Positions 29,111 to 39,257 of a stretch of DNA of 64,000 nt are shown piece after piece. The stretch is from NCBI RefSeq assembly GCF_002901845.1, contig NZ_PPQE01000030.1, positions 1 through 64,000 on the forward strand, given 5' to 3'. Position 1 is the stretch's first letter; every line of letters begins with the position of its first letter. The stretch comes from Staphylococcus hominis subsp. hominis. Its GTDB lineage: Bacteria > Bacillota > Bacilli > Staphylococcales > Staphylococcaceae. The notes beneath the pieces are model-generated. The model was not told the origin of the DNA, did not search any database, and saw only the letters and a list, made by a program, of their open reading frames with translations. Position numbers and translations under genes: made by a program.

Positions 29111-29626
29111 TTAATCGTGATATTCACCTTTGTCCCATTTTTCTAAGAATTCATCAAAGAAGTGAGGATTAGATTGATTATCGTTATGTGCTTCTAAATG
29201 ATTAATTTTAGCAATTAATTTTTTATTTTCTTCAGTAGGTTTGTATTCTGCTTCGATAAATGCATCAATGATATCGAAAATAAATAATTCGCCTGCTACT
29301 TTACCGCCGAAACTAACAACATTAGCATTTAATTCTTCTTTTGAATAAAGTGCTGATGTCATATCACGTACTAATGCTGTTCTTACACCTGGGACTTTGT
29401 TTGCTGCATTACTAATACCAACGCCAGTACCACAAATACATACGCCTAAATCTGCTTCTCCACTAGCAACTTTTTCTCCTACTTTTTTACCGAAGATAGG
29501 ATAATGTGTACGTGTAAAATCATACGTACCTACATCAATAACTTCGTGTCCTTGAGCTTTTAAGTGTTGTGAAACTTCCATTTTTGTATCAGTTACAATG
29601 TGATCGCAACCTATAGCAATTTTCAT
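29111..29626 (-). CDS. lacB: LacB, galactose-6-phosphate isomerase subunit
   Basis: A 171-residue RpiB/LacAB-family subunit that with LacA converts galactose-6-phosphate to tagatose-6-phosphate. [22 protein letters not shown] (from about residue 65) is the active-site loop, with the catalytic cysteine. [10 protein letters not shown] at the N-terminus binds the phosphosugar. It follows lacA after 15 bases. Confidence 0.94.
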   Translation of the reverse strand: MKIAIGCDHIVTDTKMEVSQHLKAQGHEVIDVGTYDFTRTHYPIFGKKVGEKVASGEADLGVCICGTGVGISNAANKVPGVRTALVRDMTSALYSKEELNANVVSFGGKVAGELFIFDIIDAFIEAEYKPTEENKKLIAKINHLEAHNDNQSNPHFFDEFLEKWDKGEYHD

Positions 29627-29641
29627 TATTTATTCCTCCAA

Positions 29642-30070
29642 TTAGCACATTTTATTTAACATATCTACGCGGATTTGGTGACGTCCGCCATCATAGTGTC
29701 CATTTACAAATTCTTTAGCAATATTTTTAGCTAATGTATCGCCTACAATTTCAGCACCCATTGTAATCATGCGTGCATTGTTGTGACTACGTGTCATATA
29801 TGCTGAACGTTCATCTGATACTTCAGCAGCAATCATTCCTTTTACTTTTGTAGCAACAATAAAACTACCTGCACCATAAGCATCCACTGCAATTCCTAGA
29901 TTATCATCGTTCTTTTGTACCTCGTGTACAACTGCTAATGTTGAATCTACAAAGTCTAATTCTTTTCCTTCTGTTACATCTACTACATCATGGTTATTTT
30001 CTTTTAAAAATATTTTTACAACATCTTTAAGACGTTGACCAGCGACATCTGAACCAATAAAAATTGTCAT
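29642..30070 (-). CDS. lacA: LacA, galactose-6-phosphate isomerase subunit
   Basis: A 142-residue RpiB-family partner of LacB. It has the same fold ([15 protein letters not shown] at the start, [13 protein letters not shown] later), but the CGTG loop is replaced by VDAYGAGSF, as is normal for LacA, so LacB carries the active-site cysteine. It is the first gene of the lac operon and lies about 67 bases below the predicted transcription start. Confidence 0.94.
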   Translation of the reverse strand: MTIFIGSDVAGQRLKDVVKIFLKENNHDVVDVTEGKELDFVDSTLAVVHEVQKNDDNLGIAVDAYGAGSFIVATKVKGMIAAEVSDERSAYMTRSHNNARMITMGAEIVGDTLAKNIAKEFVNGHYDGGRHQIRVDMLNKMC

Positions 30071-30100
30071 AATGATTCTCCTTTGAAAATAAGATAATTA

Positions 30101-30129
30101 AACACATGTGTTTGAAAAAGCGCTTTCAA
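30101..30129 (-). promoter_or_regulatory. cre-like site and adjacent perfect palindrome before lacA
   Basis: On the minus strand TGAAAGCGCTTTTTCA (30114-30129) fits the CcpA cre consensus TGWNANCGNTNWCA except at the last two positions. It lies just downstream of the predicted start of transcription, a position suited to a CcpA roadblock. A perfect 14-bp palindrome AAACACATGTGTTT (30101-30114) abuts it and could be a LacR operator; that is inference. Confidence 0.65.
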
Positions 30130-30144
30130 ATCTTTACACCTAAA

Positions 30145-30173
30145 TTATAAACATAAACAAACAAATAATCAAC
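30145..30173 (-). promoter_or_regulatory. lac operon promoter
   Basis: TTGATT (30168-30173), a 17-base spacer and a perfect TATAAT (30145-30150) on the minus strand. The spacer consists of TTTG/TTTA repeats resembling the TGTTTA-type motifs found in lac repressor operators of Gram-positive lac systems. Confidence 0.75.
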
Positions 30174-30260
30174 AATAAATGTTCGAATATTGTTTGAAGT
30201 TTCGTTTTTTAAACAAAATATTTTATTTTTATGTTTAATTGCGTTCAATTATCTAAAAAA

Positions 30261-30294
30261 ATACCAAGATTGTTTAAATAAACAATCTTGGTAT
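30261..30294 (-). terminator. Terminator of lacR
   Basis: A perfect 15-bp stem (ATACCAAGATTGTTT against AAACAATCTTGGTAT) with a four-base loop, followed by a T run on the minus strand. It isolates lacR from the lac promoter. Confidence 0.9.
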
Positions 30295-30301
30295 CATTCA
30301 A

Positions 30302-31057
30302 TTAATGTATCACTTCTGTGTAAGCTTTTAATTTTTGTACATTATCTTCATCATTTTTATCTACAACTACTGCCGTTAAATCTTCTAAATGACATAATTG
30401 AGTAAAATCTTCTTTTCCAATTTTTGAAGTATCAATTAATAAGTATTTTTCAAGTGAACGATGAAGTGCAAGTTGTTGTGTATACGCTTCGTCAATTGTA
30501 GAAGTGAGTACATCTGCATCTTTTACTCCATTACAACTAAAAAACATTTTACTAAATCGTTTTGTTTTAAGGAGCGTATTTGTCATTTCACCTACAAATG
30601 ATTCAGTAAGTTCTCTCATTTCTCCACCTAATAAGTAAACTTTAAAATTTAGCGAACGCTTTTCAAATAATATTTGAAATACTGGAAAACAATTCGTAAT
30701 CACAGTTAATGACTCTCGTTCTATTAATTGAGCTAGTAACTCGATTGTTGTTCCAGGTCCTAAAAAAATCGTATCGTTTTCTTCAATTAAGTTAACAGCT
30801 TTCCTTGCGACAGCACGTTTTTCTTCAATATTCTCTGTGTGCTTTTCTTGATGAGACTTTTCTTTAATTTGAAAAGCTGAATTACTACGTGCACCACCAT
30901 GTATTTTAGTTAGTAATCCTTTTTCTTCTAGTTCAGCTAAATCACGACGTACTGTCATGTCAGATACATTAAGATCCTCAACGATTTCATTTGTCCTAAC
31001 TGTTCCTTTTTGATTTACGAGTTTAGTAATTTCTTCTAAACGATCGTATTTATTCAT
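30302..31057 (-). CDS. lacR: LacR, DeoR-family lactose phosphotransferase repressor
   Basis: A 251-residue DeoR-type regulator. The N-terminal helix-turn-helix is visible at [30 protein letters not shown] (about residues 20-49). The sugar-phosphate-sensing domain follows ([28 protein letters not shown], and [15 protein letters not shown]). The inducer of lac repressors of this class is tagatose-6-phosphate. It is encoded upstream of lacA on the same strand but ends in its own terminator, so it is a separate unit. Confidence 0.92.
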   Translation of the reverse strand: MNKYDRLEEITKLVNQKGTVRTNEIVEDLNVSDMTVRRDLAELEEKGLLTKIHGGARSNSAFQIKEKSHQEKHTENIEEKRAVARKAVNLIEENDTIFLGPGTTIELLAQLIERESLTVITNCFPVFQILFEKRSLNFKVYLLGGEMRELTESFVGEMTNTLLKTKRFSKMFFSCNGVKDADVLTSTIDEAYTQQLALHRSLEKYLLIDTSKIGKEDFTQLCHLEDLTAVVVDKNDEDNVQKLKAYTEVIH

Positions 31058-31262
31058 TCAAATTCTCACATCCAACTTATTTTATTAAACATGTCCATAT
31101 AAAATGAACACATATATCTCATAAAGATTTTAAGCGCAATTTCATTCTATACTATTACTTGTTTTAAAACTAGAAAATAAAGGTAAAAATATGTTGTAAT
31201 AATAGTATAAAATTCATTTTAAAAAAGTTATATTAGTCATTATTATAAACGAGGTGCTCAGA

Positions 31263-31994
31263 TTGAGTAATAAAATTGAAAAATTAAAAGAAATTGTTGA
31301 TAAATCAAACAAAATTGTATTTTTTACTGGTGCAGGTGTATCGGTTGCAAGTGGTATACCTGATTTTCGTTCCATGGGTGGATTATTTGATGAAATTTCA
31401 AAAGAGGGTTATTCACCTGAATATTTATTAAGTATTGATCATTTAAATGATAATAAAGAAAGCTTTATCGACTTTTATCATAAACGACTACTAGTAGCAG
31501 ATAAAAAACCTAATATCGTCCATGAATGGATTGCAGAGTTAGAAAAAGAAGGCAAATCTTTAGGTGTGATTACCCAAAATATCGATGGGTTACATGAAGA
31601 TGCTGGAAGTGAACATATTGATGAAATTCATGGTACACTGAATCGCTTTTATTGCATCAATTGTGGAAAAGAATATACGAAATCATATGTTATGGAACAC
31701 AAATTAAGATATTGTGAGAACTGCGGTGATGTCATTCGCCCTGATATCGTATTATACGGTGAAATGCTCGATCAGCCTACTGTCTTTAGAGCATTAGATA
31801 AAATCCAAAAAGCAGATACTGTCATTGTGTTAGGTTCATCCTTGGTCGTACAACCTGCTGCTGGCTTTATTTCTAACTTTACAGGAGGCAATCTTGTAAT
31901 TATTAATAGAGACGCTACACCATATGATAGGAAAGCTAATTTAGTTATTCACAGTGATATGACCGAAGTTGTTGAAGAAGTGATGAAAAAATAA
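31263..31994 (+). CDS. cobB: Sir2-family NAD-dependent protein deacylase
   Basis: A 243-residue sirtuin that removes acyl groups from lysines using NAD. The NAD-binding FFTGAGVSVASGIPDFRS lies at about residues 20-37. TQNIDGLH precedes the catalytic histidine in EIHGTLNRF. A four-cysteine zinc site follows (CINC, then CENC about 20 residues later) and then VLGSSLVVQPAAG. I start it at the TTG at 31263, six bases after GAGGTG; the GTG at 31254 is part of that site. It is divergent from lacR. The S. aureus homologue has about the same length. Confidence 0.9.
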   Translation: MSNKIEKLKEIVDKSNKIVFFTGAGVSVASGIPDFRSMGGLFDEISKEGYSPEYLLSIDHLNDNKESFIDFYHKRLLVADKKPNIVHEWIAELEKEGKSLGVITQNIDGLHEDAGSEHIDEIHGTLNRFYCINCGKEYTKSYVMEHKLRYCENCGDVIRPDIVLYGEMLDQPTVFRALDKIQKADTVIVLGSSLVVQPAAGFISNFTGGNLVIINRDATPYDRKANLVIHSDMTEVVEEVMKK

Positions 31995-32008
31995 AAAGAT
32001 ATATCAGC

Positions 32009-32026
32009 CTAAGACATCTGTCTTAG
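32009..32026 (+). terminator. Terminator of the sirtuin gene
   Basis: CTAAGACA pairs with TGTCTTAG around a two-base loop and is followed by ACGTTTTTA, 15 bases after the stop codon. Confidence 0.7.
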
Positions 32027-32102
32027 ACGTTTTTAACATGTTAAGTAGTCGATAACTGTATTAAATATGACTATTGCTCCATTAGTTTTTCCTATGTATA
32101 AA

Positions 32103-32132
32103 AAAGCACTTCTCAAAGTTGAGAAGTGCTTT
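32103..32132 (-). terminator. Terminator of rplM-rpsI
   Basis: A perfect 14-bp stem AAAGCACTTCTCAA/TTGAGAAGTGCTTT with a two-base loop, followed by a T tract on the minus strand. It stands about 80 bases past rpsI, after two further small hairpins at 32150-32200. Confidence 0.85.
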
Positions 32133-32213
32133 AATCGTTCTAATGGAACACAAATTGCTGACGCAATTTGCATACTGAACTTGTAAGCAAACAAGTTTGC
32201 AACAATTCCAATA

Positions 32214-32606
32214 TTAACGTTTTGAGAATTGTGGAGAACGACGTGCTTTTTTAAGACCTGGTTTTTTACGTTCTTTCATACGTGGGTCACGAGTTAATAA
32301 ACCTGCGCGTTTTAAAGAACCTCTGTATTCTGGATCAGCTTCTAATAATGCACGAGCGATACCATGACGGATAGCTTGAGCTTGTCCAGTGAAACCACCA
32401 CCGTATACGTTAACTAATACATCATAGTTACCTTTAGTTTCTGTAACATCGAATGGTTGGTTTAAGTCTAAGATTAATGATTCGAATGGTAAGTATTCGC
32501 GTACGTCACGATCGTTAACAGTGATATTACCTTCACCTGGTACTAAACGTACACGTGCTACTGAGTTTTTACGACGGCCTGTGCCTCTATATTCAACTTG
32601 TGCCAA
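32214..32606 (-). CDS. rpsI: Ribosomal protein S9
   Basis: The 30S protein S9, 130 residues. The family core [16 protein letters not shown] at the start, [20 protein letters not shown] in the middle and the conserved basic tail [17 protein letters not shown], which reaches the P site, are all present. It follows rplM after 19 bases and is co-transcribed with it. Confidence 0.97.
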   Translation of the reverse strand: MAQVEYRGTGRRKNSVARVRLVPGEGNITVNDRDVREYLPFESLILDLNQPFDVTETKGNYDVLVNVYGGGFTGQAQAIRHGIARALLEADPEYRGSLKRAGLLTRDPRMKERKKPGLKKARRSPQFSKR

Positions 32607-32625
32607 TGTAATTTCCTCCTTCTAA

Positions 32626-33063
32626 TTAACCACGTAATTCGTAGTTTTCTGGTTGTTGTGCAGCGTGTGGGTGTTCAGCGCCACTATATACAAATAATTT
32701 TTTACCTTGTTTTTCACCTAAACGTGAACTTGGTAACATTCCTTTGATAGAAGTTTCAAGTAAACGAGCAGGGTTATTACGTTTTAATTCACCAGCAGTC
32801 ACTGATTTAATACCACCTGGGTGATTTGAATGACGGTAGTAAACTTTATCTTGTTCTTTTTTACCAGTTAATTCGATTTTTTCAGCGTTGATGATGATTA
32901 CATAGTCACCAGTATCAACGTGTGGTGTATAAGTTACTTTATTTTTACCGCGTAAGATAGATGCTACTTCTGATGATAAACGACCTAATGTTTGGCCTTT
33001 AGCATCGATAACATACCATTTGCGCTCAATGTTTGATTCATTTGCCATAAATGTTTGACGCAT
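32626..33063 (-). CDS. rplM: Ribosomal protein L13
   Basis: The 50S protein L13, 145 residues, with [17 protein letters not shown] near the start, [22 protein letters not shown] and a C-terminal [26 protein letters not shown] precedes the ATG. A long structured leader upstream suggests control by its own product, as in other Firmicutes. In S. aureus it has the same length. Confidence 0.97.
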   Translation of the reverse strand: MRQTFMANESNIERKWYVIDAKGQTLGRLSSEVASILRGKNKVTYTPHVDTGDYVIIINAEKIELTGKKEQDKVYYRHSNHPGGIKSVTAGELKRNNPARLLETSIKGMLPSSRLGEKQGKKLFVYSGAEHPHAAQQPENYELRG

Positions 33064-33074
33064 AATAATTATCC

Positions 33075-33235
33075 TCCTAAAAATAAATGCTTCGTCTTAG
33101 ATTACAGGTACTCATCGCAGTCGAACCTACGAACGAGGCCTGCAATCTAGGTCATTCTGTTACGATTTCAAAGCGTAATGTTCATTTATTTTATTCCTGT
33201 CTAATCTGCTTATATATCTTGTAACACAATAAGTT
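33075..33235 (-). ncRNA. L13-type ribosomal protein leader of rplM-rpsI
   Basis: The ~210-base untranslated region before rplM folds on paper into a long stem. On the minus strand GATTGCAGG-CCTCGT (about 33126-33146) pairs with GATGAG-ACCTGTAATC (about 33097-33113), with a small internal loop and a terminal loop containing GGTTCGAC. Firmicute rplM leaders of this sort bind L13 and repress the operon. Exact ends are my estimate. Confidence 0.6.
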
Positions 33236-33278
33236 TCCGGGGCTTATCGTGGGATGATATAAAACAATACCGTTAACT

Positions 33279-33307
33279 ATCTTATATTTTATAAACCCAT
33301 TTGTCAA
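33279..33307 (-). promoter_or_regulatory. rplM-rpsI promoter
   Basis: A perfect TTGACA (33302-33307), a 17-base spacer and TAAGAT (33279-33284) on the minus strand, just after the truA stop codon. It places the transcript start near 33272. Confidence 0.75.
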
Positions 33308-33313
33308 TGCATA

Positions 33314-34117
33314 TTAGTCATTTTGTAATGATTTTTTATAATGTATTTTTACATCCTCACCAAAGTCATTTTTAAGTGCTTCTGGATCTAAATATATCTT
33401 TTCAAGATATAATCCTTCAGCGGGTGCTGTAAAAGGCACATTATCTCTATTTTTAGCTTTAAGCAGCTCAGGAACTTCGTTAGGTTGTCGCTTCCCTTTA
33501 CCTACTTCTACTAAAAAAGCTACAAGTACACGCACCATATTATATAAGAAACCAGAACCTGTGACGATATAGTCAAAACCTTCGTCCGTTTTTACAACTT
33601 CACTTTGGTATAGTGTACGTTCTTTACTTTCAACTTCAGTCTTTTGTGAACAAAATCCAGTAAAATCATGAGTTCCAATAAAGTGTTTAGCCGCTTCATT
33701 CATCTTATCTAAATCTAAGTCATCTTTTATAAATGTCTTAAGACCACTTTCAAATGGATTGCGATGTTCCGCTTGATACACTTTATAGCGATATCTCTTA
33801 CCTACACAATCATAACGACAATGAAACGTGTCATCTACTTGTTTTACACTATTCACGTAAATATCCTCAGGTAACGCACTATTCATCGCATATTTCCATT
33901 GTTTAGGCTCAATATTCAATTCTGTGTCAAAATGAAAATACTGTTCATAAGCATGCACACCACGATCTGTGCGACTTGATGGATGTATACGCACATGTCG
34001 GCGATGCATACGTTTTAAAATTTTTTCAAATTGTTGTTGAACAGTTCTACCTTGTTGTTGAATTTGAAAACCAAGAAATCCATATCCTTGATACGCAATA
34101 TTTACTAGTATGCGCAA
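33314..34117 (-). CDS. truA: tRNA pseudouridine synthase A
   Basis: A 267-residue enzyme that makes pseudouridine at positions 38-40 of tRNAs. The catalytic aspartate lies in [10 protein letters not shown] near residue 52. [13 protein letters not shown] and [16 protein letters not shown] are the family's other conserved stretches. The start is a TTG, nine bases after GGGAG and four bases after the ecfT stop, so it is the last gene of the ecf operon. S. aureus TruA has the same length. Confidence 0.94.
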   Translation of the reverse strand: MRILVNIAYQGYGFLGFQIQQQGRTVQQQFEKILKRMHRRHVRIHPSSRTDRGVHAYEQYFHFDTELNIEPKQWKYAMNSALPEDIYVNSVKQVDDTFHCRYDCVGKRYRYKVYQAEHRNPFESGLKTFIKDDLDLDKMNEAAKHFIGTHDFTGFCSQKTEVESKERTLYQSEVVKTDEGFDYIVTGSGFLYNMVRVLVAFLVEVGKGKRQPNEVPELLKAKNRDNVPFTAPAEGLYLEKIYLDPEALKNDFGEDVKIHYKKSLQND

Positions 34118-34121
34118 TGTC

Positions 34122-34928
34122 TTACACTCCCATATATTTTAATATAAATAATATCATTCCAATAGGTATCAGACTGAATAGACTCAAAGTATCTCTCTTA
34201 TGCCATGACAACTTACGATAACTTGTACGTTGTACATTAGCATCATATCCTCTAACTTCCATTGCAATGGCTAATTCATCAGCTCTTTGAAAGGCAGAAA
34301 TAAATAGCGGTATCATTAATGGGATGAAAGCTTTAATTCTTGTCATTAAACTCCCCGAACTGATTTCAGAACCTCTTGATTTTTGAGCAAGGATAATTTT
34401 ATCTAATTCATCCATCAATGTTGGAATAAACCTTAAAGCAATTGACATAATCATACTTAATTGATGCACAGGAATTTTAAATAGTTTCAATGGGGCCATT
34501 AACTTTTCAAAAGCATCAGTCAAGTCAATTGGACTTGTTGATAATGTCATAATTGTCGCAACCATAACAATCGTTATTAATCTTAAAGAAATAAAAATAC
34601 CTTCTAATACCCCTGTACTATCAATTTTAATAAAACCTATTTCTAATAGCGTAGTCCCGCCGTGAGTAAAGAATATGTGCATTACAAACGTAAAGATTAA
34701 GAAGAAAAATATCGGTGTTAATCCTTTAATTAAAAACCAAAATTGAATTTTAGCCATTTTCATAAAACATAGAATTAATAATATTACCCAAGCGAATGTA
34801 GCAAAAGAATGAGCAAAAAAGATAAAAATAATAAATACAAATACAAAAATTAACTTTGCTCTAGGATCAAGACGATGTATCACAGAGTTATTAGGTAAAT
34901 AACGTCCTATAATAAGTTTATTTTTCAT
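34122..34928 (-). CDS. ecfT: EcfT, energy-coupling factor transporter transmembrane protein
   Basis: A 268-residue membrane scaffold protein of the group II ECF transporters, which joins the two ATPases to many different vitamin-binding S components. Five or six helices are visible. The two Ala-Arg-Gly-type coupling motifs appear as QKSRG (in [12 protein letters not shown]) and MEVRG (in [11 protein letters not shown]). It overlaps ecfA2 by 11 bases and precedes truA. No S component is encoded nearby. Confidence 0.93.
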   Translation of the reverse strand: MKNKLIIGRYLPNNSVIHRLDPRAKLIFVFVFIIFIFFAHSFATFAWVILLILCFMKMAKIQFWFLIKGLTPIFFFLIFTFVMHIFFTHGGTTLLEIGFIKIDSTGVLEGIFISLRLITIVMVATIMTLSTSPIDLTDAFEKLMAPLKLFKIPVHQLSMIMSIALRFIPTLMDELDKIILAQKSRGSEISSGSLMTRIKAFIPLMIPLFISAFQRADELAIAMEVRGYDANVQRTSYRKLSWHKRDTLSLFSLIPIGMILFILKYMGV

Positions 34929-35781
34929 GTTCTTGCCACTCCTGATACAATGTTACAAACTCATCTTCATTTAAGGCAATATCATTAAACATGGTTTGAT
35001 ATTTATCTTCAAAATCATATTGCAGTTGTACTACATCAGGCAATGCAATATGCCAATCTTTCAGTTTTTTGTGTTGTCTGAATAATGATTTAGGAGAGCA
35101 CTGTTCTATTACTTTCCCTTGTCTCATTACAATGATTTCTTCTGCATATCGCGCCACATCATTCATATCGTGTGACACTAATATGACTGTTTTATGATGA
35201 TTGACTTGAATTGATTTTATTAATTCCATCACTTGCTGACGACTTTTTGGGTCAAGTCCAGCAGTAGGCTCATCAAGAATAATTATATTCGGTTTCATTG
35301 CAAGGATAGAAACTAATGCAATTTTACGCATCTGACCACCTGACATTTCAAATGGCGATTGTTCCATAATATGATGATCAAAACCTAAATCTAAGAGTAA
35401 CTGATACGCATAAGACTTAACTTGTTCCACATTCATCTTAAAATTTTTAGGACCAAATGCTACTTCTCTTTCCACACTATCTTCAAACAATTGTGATTCA
35501 GGAAATTGAAAAACCAAACCTACTTGTTGTCTTAATTCTCGTAGATGCTTGTCTTTTGTTTTATGAGTAATCTCCTTATTATCAAACGTAATACTACCTT
35601 TTGTTGGTTTTAATAGCCCATTAAAATGTTGGATGAGTGTGGATTTACCACTTCCTGTTTGACCAACAATCGCATAGTATTTACCTTGCTCAATTTTGAG
35701 ATTGATATCATTTAAGGCTTGATATTCATAAGGAGTGCCTTTTTGATAAATATATGAAACATGATTAAATTGAATGGTCAT
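34918..35781 (-). CDS. ecfA2: EcfA2, energy-coupling factor ATPase
   Basis: A 287-residue ABC ATPase, one half of the ECF heterodimer. Walker A is GQTGSGKST near residues 39-47. The signature [15 protein letters not shown] and Walker [14 protein letters not shown] follow. The C-terminal extension ([21 protein letters not shown]) is rich in charged residues. It overlaps ecfA1 upstream by four bases (ATGA) and ecfT downstream by 11, showing tight translational coupling. Confidence 0.94.
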   Translation of the reverse strand: MTIQFNHVSYIYQKGTPYEYQALNDINLKIEQGKYYAIVGQTGSGKSTLIQHFNGLLKPTKGSITFDNKEITHKTKDKHLRELRQQVGLVFQFPESQLFEDSVEREVAFGPKNFKMNVEQVKSYAYQLLLDLGFDHHIMEQSPFEMSGGQMRKIALVSILAMKPNIIILDEPTAGLDPKSRQQVMELIKSIQVNHHKTVILVSHDMNDVARYAEEIIVMRQGKVIEQCSPKSLFRQHKKLKDWHIALPDVVQLQYDFEDKYQTMFNDIALNEDEFVTLYQEWQEHEK

Positions 35782-36590
35782 AATTTATCAACCAGCCCTT
35801 CATATGTAGTGAATTCATCTTTAAAGCCTAGCTTTTGATTCATTTTCATTGCAAATGGTAAATCTAAGCCAATCTCTACTAAATACTGTGTATTTAAAAA
35901 AATAAAGTTTGGCTTACCTTCTTTGTAAACTTTGCCTTTATTCATAATGACGACATGATCGCTTTCTAACGCTTCACTTAAATCATGAGTAATAGAAATA
36001 ATCGTTAAATTTTTTTCTTGTTTAACTTGTTTAATTAATGAAAGTAAAGACTGTTTACCTTGGGGATCTAACATAGAGGTTGCTTCATCAAGAATGATGA
36101 CATCTGGACTTAGTGCTAAGACTCCTGCAATAGCCACGCGTTGCTTTTGGCCTCCCGATAAAGAATGTGGTTCATATTCCATATATTCTTTCATATCTAC
36201 ATTATCTAAAGATTGAATGACGATTGCTTTCATTTTGTCATGAGATACTGCGTGATTCTCGAGTCCAAAAGCTACATCATATTCCACAATTGAACCTACA
36301 AATTGATTTTCTGGATTTTGAAAGACAATACCAATATGGCGTCTAACCTCTCTTAAATAATCAGGAGTAACTAAATGATTGTTATAAAAAATTTCTCCTT
36401 CAGTTGCTTGTTCTATACCTACTATAAGTTTTGCAATTGTAGATTTCCCTGAACCATTATGTCCTACAATGGATGTCCATTGATGTTTTGGTATATTAAA
36501 TGACACATCTTCTAAAGTGAAGGCCGCATCGTTTTGATATTGAAAATGTACATGTTTAAGTTCGATGATATTGTTATTATCAGTTTTCAC
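35778..36590 (-). CDS. ecfA1: EcfA1, energy-coupling factor ATPase
   Basis: A 270-residue ABC ATPase, partner of EcfA2. Walker [10 protein letters not shown] lies near residues 42-50, then [17 protein letters not shown], Walker [14 protein letters not shown] and the switch histidine in [10 protein letters not shown]. It is the first gene of ecfA1-ecfA2-ecfT-truA and sits behind a terminator that separates it from rplQ, a common arrangement in Firmicutes. Confidence 0.94.
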   Translation of the reverse strand: MKTDNNNIIELKHVHFQYQNDAAFTLEDVSFNIPKHQWTSIVGHNGSGKSTIAKLIVGIEQATEGEIFYNNHLVTPDYLREVRRHIGIVFQNPENQFVGSIVEYDVAFGLENHAVSHDKMKAIVIQSLDNVDMKEYMEYEPHSLSGGQKQRVAIAGVLALSPDVIILDEATSMLDPQGKQSLLSLIKQVKQEKNLTIISITHDLSEALESDHVVIMNKGKVYKEGKPNFIFLNTQYLVEIGLDLPFAMKMNQKLGFKDEFTTYEGLVDKL

Positions 36591-36673
36591 AGCCTTCCTC
36601 CTTTATTAATAGTTACTACAATAGTTTACATGAATAAAAACTAGATGTACATGAGTAAATGTCTTTCATATAT

Positions 36674-36708
36674 AAAAAGAGTCATGCCTCAAAAGCACGA
36701 CTCTTTTT
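36674..36708 (-). terminator. Terminator between rplQ and ecfA1
   Basis: AAAAAGAGTC (36674-36683) pairs with GACTCTTTTT (36699-36708), and inner TGC/GCA extends the stem. A T run follows on the minus strand. Confidence 0.8.
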
Positions 36709-36735
36709 AATCAGTATAGATTCATTAAAATTAAA

Positions 36736-36800
36736 AAAGCGCGCACCCCATCACATTTTAGTTGAGTTCACGCTTTATATTAGTATTTAGTTGATGGGGT
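36736..36800 (-). terminator. Large hairpin after rplQ, probable additional terminator
   Basis: ACCCCATCA (36745-36753) pairs with TGATGGGGT (36792-36800) over a 38-base loop, while AAAGCG (36736-36741) can pair instead with CGCTTT (36771-36776). On the minus strand the second form is followed by TTTTTTAA. The two pairings are mutually exclusive. Apart from this and the hairpin at 36674 the 300-base gap 36591-36891 holds nothing I recognise. Confidence 0.5.
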
Positions 36801-36891
36801 ACTCTGAGCTAGACAATATTTGTATGTGGCAAACATTATCGTTGCACTCATTTGCTTTAAATACAAGTAGTTAGTGTATTTATATATAAAA

Positions 36892-37263
36892 TTAATCTAC
36901 TAATTCGATGATAACTGATTCAGCACCGTCACCACGACGAGGACCTACTTTAAGAATACGAGTGTATCCACCTTGACGTTCTGCATAACGTTCAGCAATT
37001 TCACCAAATAATTTTTGAAGTGCAGTTTGTGTAGTTTCATCTTCATTTAAGATTTCAACATTACGTAATGTTTTTGCAGCATTACGACGAGATGCTAAGT
37101 CACCTTTTTTACCTAAAGTGATTAATTTCTCAACAACACTACGAACTTCTTTTGCACGAGCTTCTGTAGTTTCAATACGCTCACTTACGATAAGTGATGT
37201 AGCCAAGTCACGTAACATAGCTTTACGTTGATCAGAAGTACGACCTAATTTTCTGTAACCCAT
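36892..37263 (-). CDS. rplQ: Ribosomal protein L17
   Basis: The 50S protein L17, 123 residues. [24 protein letters not shown] is the family N-terminus and [24 protein letters not shown] the C-terminus. It is the last gene of the ribosomal supercluster, 21 bases after rpoA. Confidence 0.97.
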   Translation of the reverse strand: MGYRKLGRTSDQRKAMLRDLATSLIVSERIETTEARAKEVRSVVEKLITLGKKGDLASRRNAAKTLRNVEILNEDETTQTALQKLFGEIAERYAERQGGYTRILKVGPRRGDGAESVIIELVD

Positions 37264-37284
37264 GAGTTAACCTCCTTTAACTTA

Positions 37285-38229
37285 TTAATCTTCTTTTCTT
37301 AAACCTAATCCTAAATCTTCTAATTTATATTTAACTTCTTCAAGAGATTTACGACCTAAATTACGCACTTTCATCATATCAGCTTCAGACTTGTCAGCTA
37401 ATTCTTGAACAGAATTGATACCTGCACGTTTTAAACAGTTGTATGAACGTACTGATAAGTCTAATTCTTCGATAGACATTTCAAGTACTTTTTCTTTTTG
37501 ATCTTCTTCTTTTTCAATCATGATTTCAGCATTTTGCGCTTCATCTGTAAGACCAACGAAAATATTTAAATGTTCAGTCATAATTTTAGCAGCTAATGAA
37601 ACAGACTCTTGTGGAGTAATTGAACCATTAGTCCAAACATCTAAAGTTAATTTATCAAAATCACTACTTTGACCTACACGTGTATTTTCAACTGTATAGT
37701 TTACACGTTCAACAGGTGAATATAGTGAATCTACAGGAATTACACCAATTGGTAAATCACTAGTATTATTTTGTTCTGCTAATGCGTAACCTCTACCCTT
37801 ATTAGCAACAAGACGAATTTTTAAATGTCCACCTTTAGACACTGTCGCAATTTTAAGTTCTGGATTTAGAACTTCAACATCACTATCGTGAGTAATATCA
37901 CTTGCTGTTACTTCGCCTTCATCTCTTACATCAATTTCTAATGTTTTATCTTCTTCAGAATAGATTTTCAATGCTAATTTTTTGATGTTCATAATAATTG
38001 TAGAAACATCTTCAACAACATTGTCTATAGCTGAAAATTCGTGTAAAACACCTTCAATTTCGATGTACTTAACCGCTGCACCTGGTAATGAAGATAGTAG
38101 GATACGACGTAAGGAGTTTCCTAGTGTAGTACCGTAGCCACGTTCAAGTGGTTCAACAACGAACTTACCGAATTTAGCATCTTCACTAATTTCAATTGTC
38201 TCAATTCTAGGTTTTTCAATTTCTATCAT
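37285..38229 (-). CDS. rpoA: RNA polymerase subunit alpha
   Basis: The 314-residue alpha subunit. The N-terminal dimerisation domain has [25 protein letters not shown] near residues 29-53. A flexible linker lies around 230-245. The C-terminal domain ([46 protein letters not shown]) binds UP elements and activators. It follows rpsK after an 82-base gap. Confidence 0.98.
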   Translation of the reverse strand: MIEIEKPRIETIEISEDAKFGKFVVEPLERGYGTTLGNSLRRILLSSLPGAAVKYIEIEGVLHEFSAIDNVVEDVSTIIMNIKKLALKIYSEEDKTLEIDVRDEGEVTASDITHDSDVEVLNPELKIATVSKGGHLKIRLVANKGRGYALAEQNNTSDLPIGVIPVDSLYSPVERVNYTVENTRVGQSSDFDKLTLDVWTNGSITPQESVSLAAKIMTEHLNIFVGLTDEAQNAEIMIEKEEDQKEKVLEMSIEELDLSVRSYNCLKRAGINSVQELADKSEADMMKVRNLGRKSLEEVKYKLEDLGLGLRKED

Positions 38230-38311
38230 TTACAAAATCCTCCTTAATAACGTCGAATTAATTTTAAAATTGTTTCGCTCAGTGATTTGTAATCATAACA
38301 ATCAATAAAAA

Positions 38312-38701
38312 TTATACGCGACGACGTTTTGGTGGACGACAACCGTTGTGAGGTACTGGAGTAACGTCTCTGATTGCTGTTACTTCTAAACCAGCTGATT
38401 GTAATGCACGAATCGCTGATTCACGACCTGGTCCAGGTCCTTTTACTGTTACTTCAACAGTTTTCAAACCATGTTCCATTGCTGATTTTGAAGCAGTTTC
38501 AGATGCCATTTGAGCAGCGAATGGTGTTGATTTTTTTGATCCTTTGAAACCTAATGCACCAGCTGATGACCAAGATAAAGCATTACCAAATTCATCAGTG
38601 ATAGTTACGATTGTATTGTTGAATGTTGAACGGATGTGTGCTACACCATTTTCAATATTCTTTTTAACTCTACGTTTACGAGATACTTGTTTACGTGCCA
38701 T
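38312..38701 (-). CDS. rpsK: Ribosomal protein S11
   Basis: The 30S protein S11, 129 residues, with [18 protein letters not shown], the conserved [14 protein letters not shown] and the C-terminal [17 protein letters not shown]. It follows rpsM after 23 bases. Confidence 0.97.
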
Positions 38702-38724
38702 TTATATTTTGCCTCCTTTACCTA

Positions 38725-39090
38725 TTATTTTTTCTTATTAGCTACAGTTTTAACTGGGCCTTTACGAGTACGAGCATTGTTTTTAGTTTTTTGACCACGA
38801 ACTGGTAAACCACGACGGTGGCGAATACCACGGTATGATGAAATTTCCATTAAACGTTTAATGTTTAAGTTTTGTTCACGGCGTAAGTCACCTTCTACTT
38901 TATAACCGTCAACTACTTCACGGATACGACCTAATTCGTCATCTGTTAAATCTTTTACACGTGTATCAGCTGATACGTTAGCTTCTTCAACAATTTTTTT
39001 AGCTGTTGAAGTACCGATACCATATACGTAAGTTAATGAAATAACTACGCGTTTTTCACGTGGAATATCTACTCCTGCAATACGTGCCAT
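38725..39090 (-). CDS. rpsM: Ribosomal protein S13
   Basis: The 30S protein S13, 121 residues. [25 protein letters not shown] opens it, and [26 protein letters not shown] gives the conserved basic C-terminus that contacts tRNA. It follows rpmJ after 22 bases. Confidence 0.97.
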   Translation of the reverse strand: MARIAGVDIPREKRVVISLTYVYGIGTSTAKKIVEEANVSADTRVKDLTDDELGRIREVVDGYKVEGDLRREQNLNIKRLMEISSYRGIRHRRGLPVRGQKTKNNARTRKGPVKTVANKKK

Positions 39091-39112
39091 ATATTTTTAC
39101 ACCTCTCTTTTA

Positions 39113-39238
<126 letters not shown>

Positions 39239-39257
39239 CTATATTATGGAGTGACGA

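Noticed and set aside
30101-30294. Palindromes around lacA as a repeat or CRISPR-like element
   Set aside because: They are single operator/terminator structures without regular spacing or repeated units.
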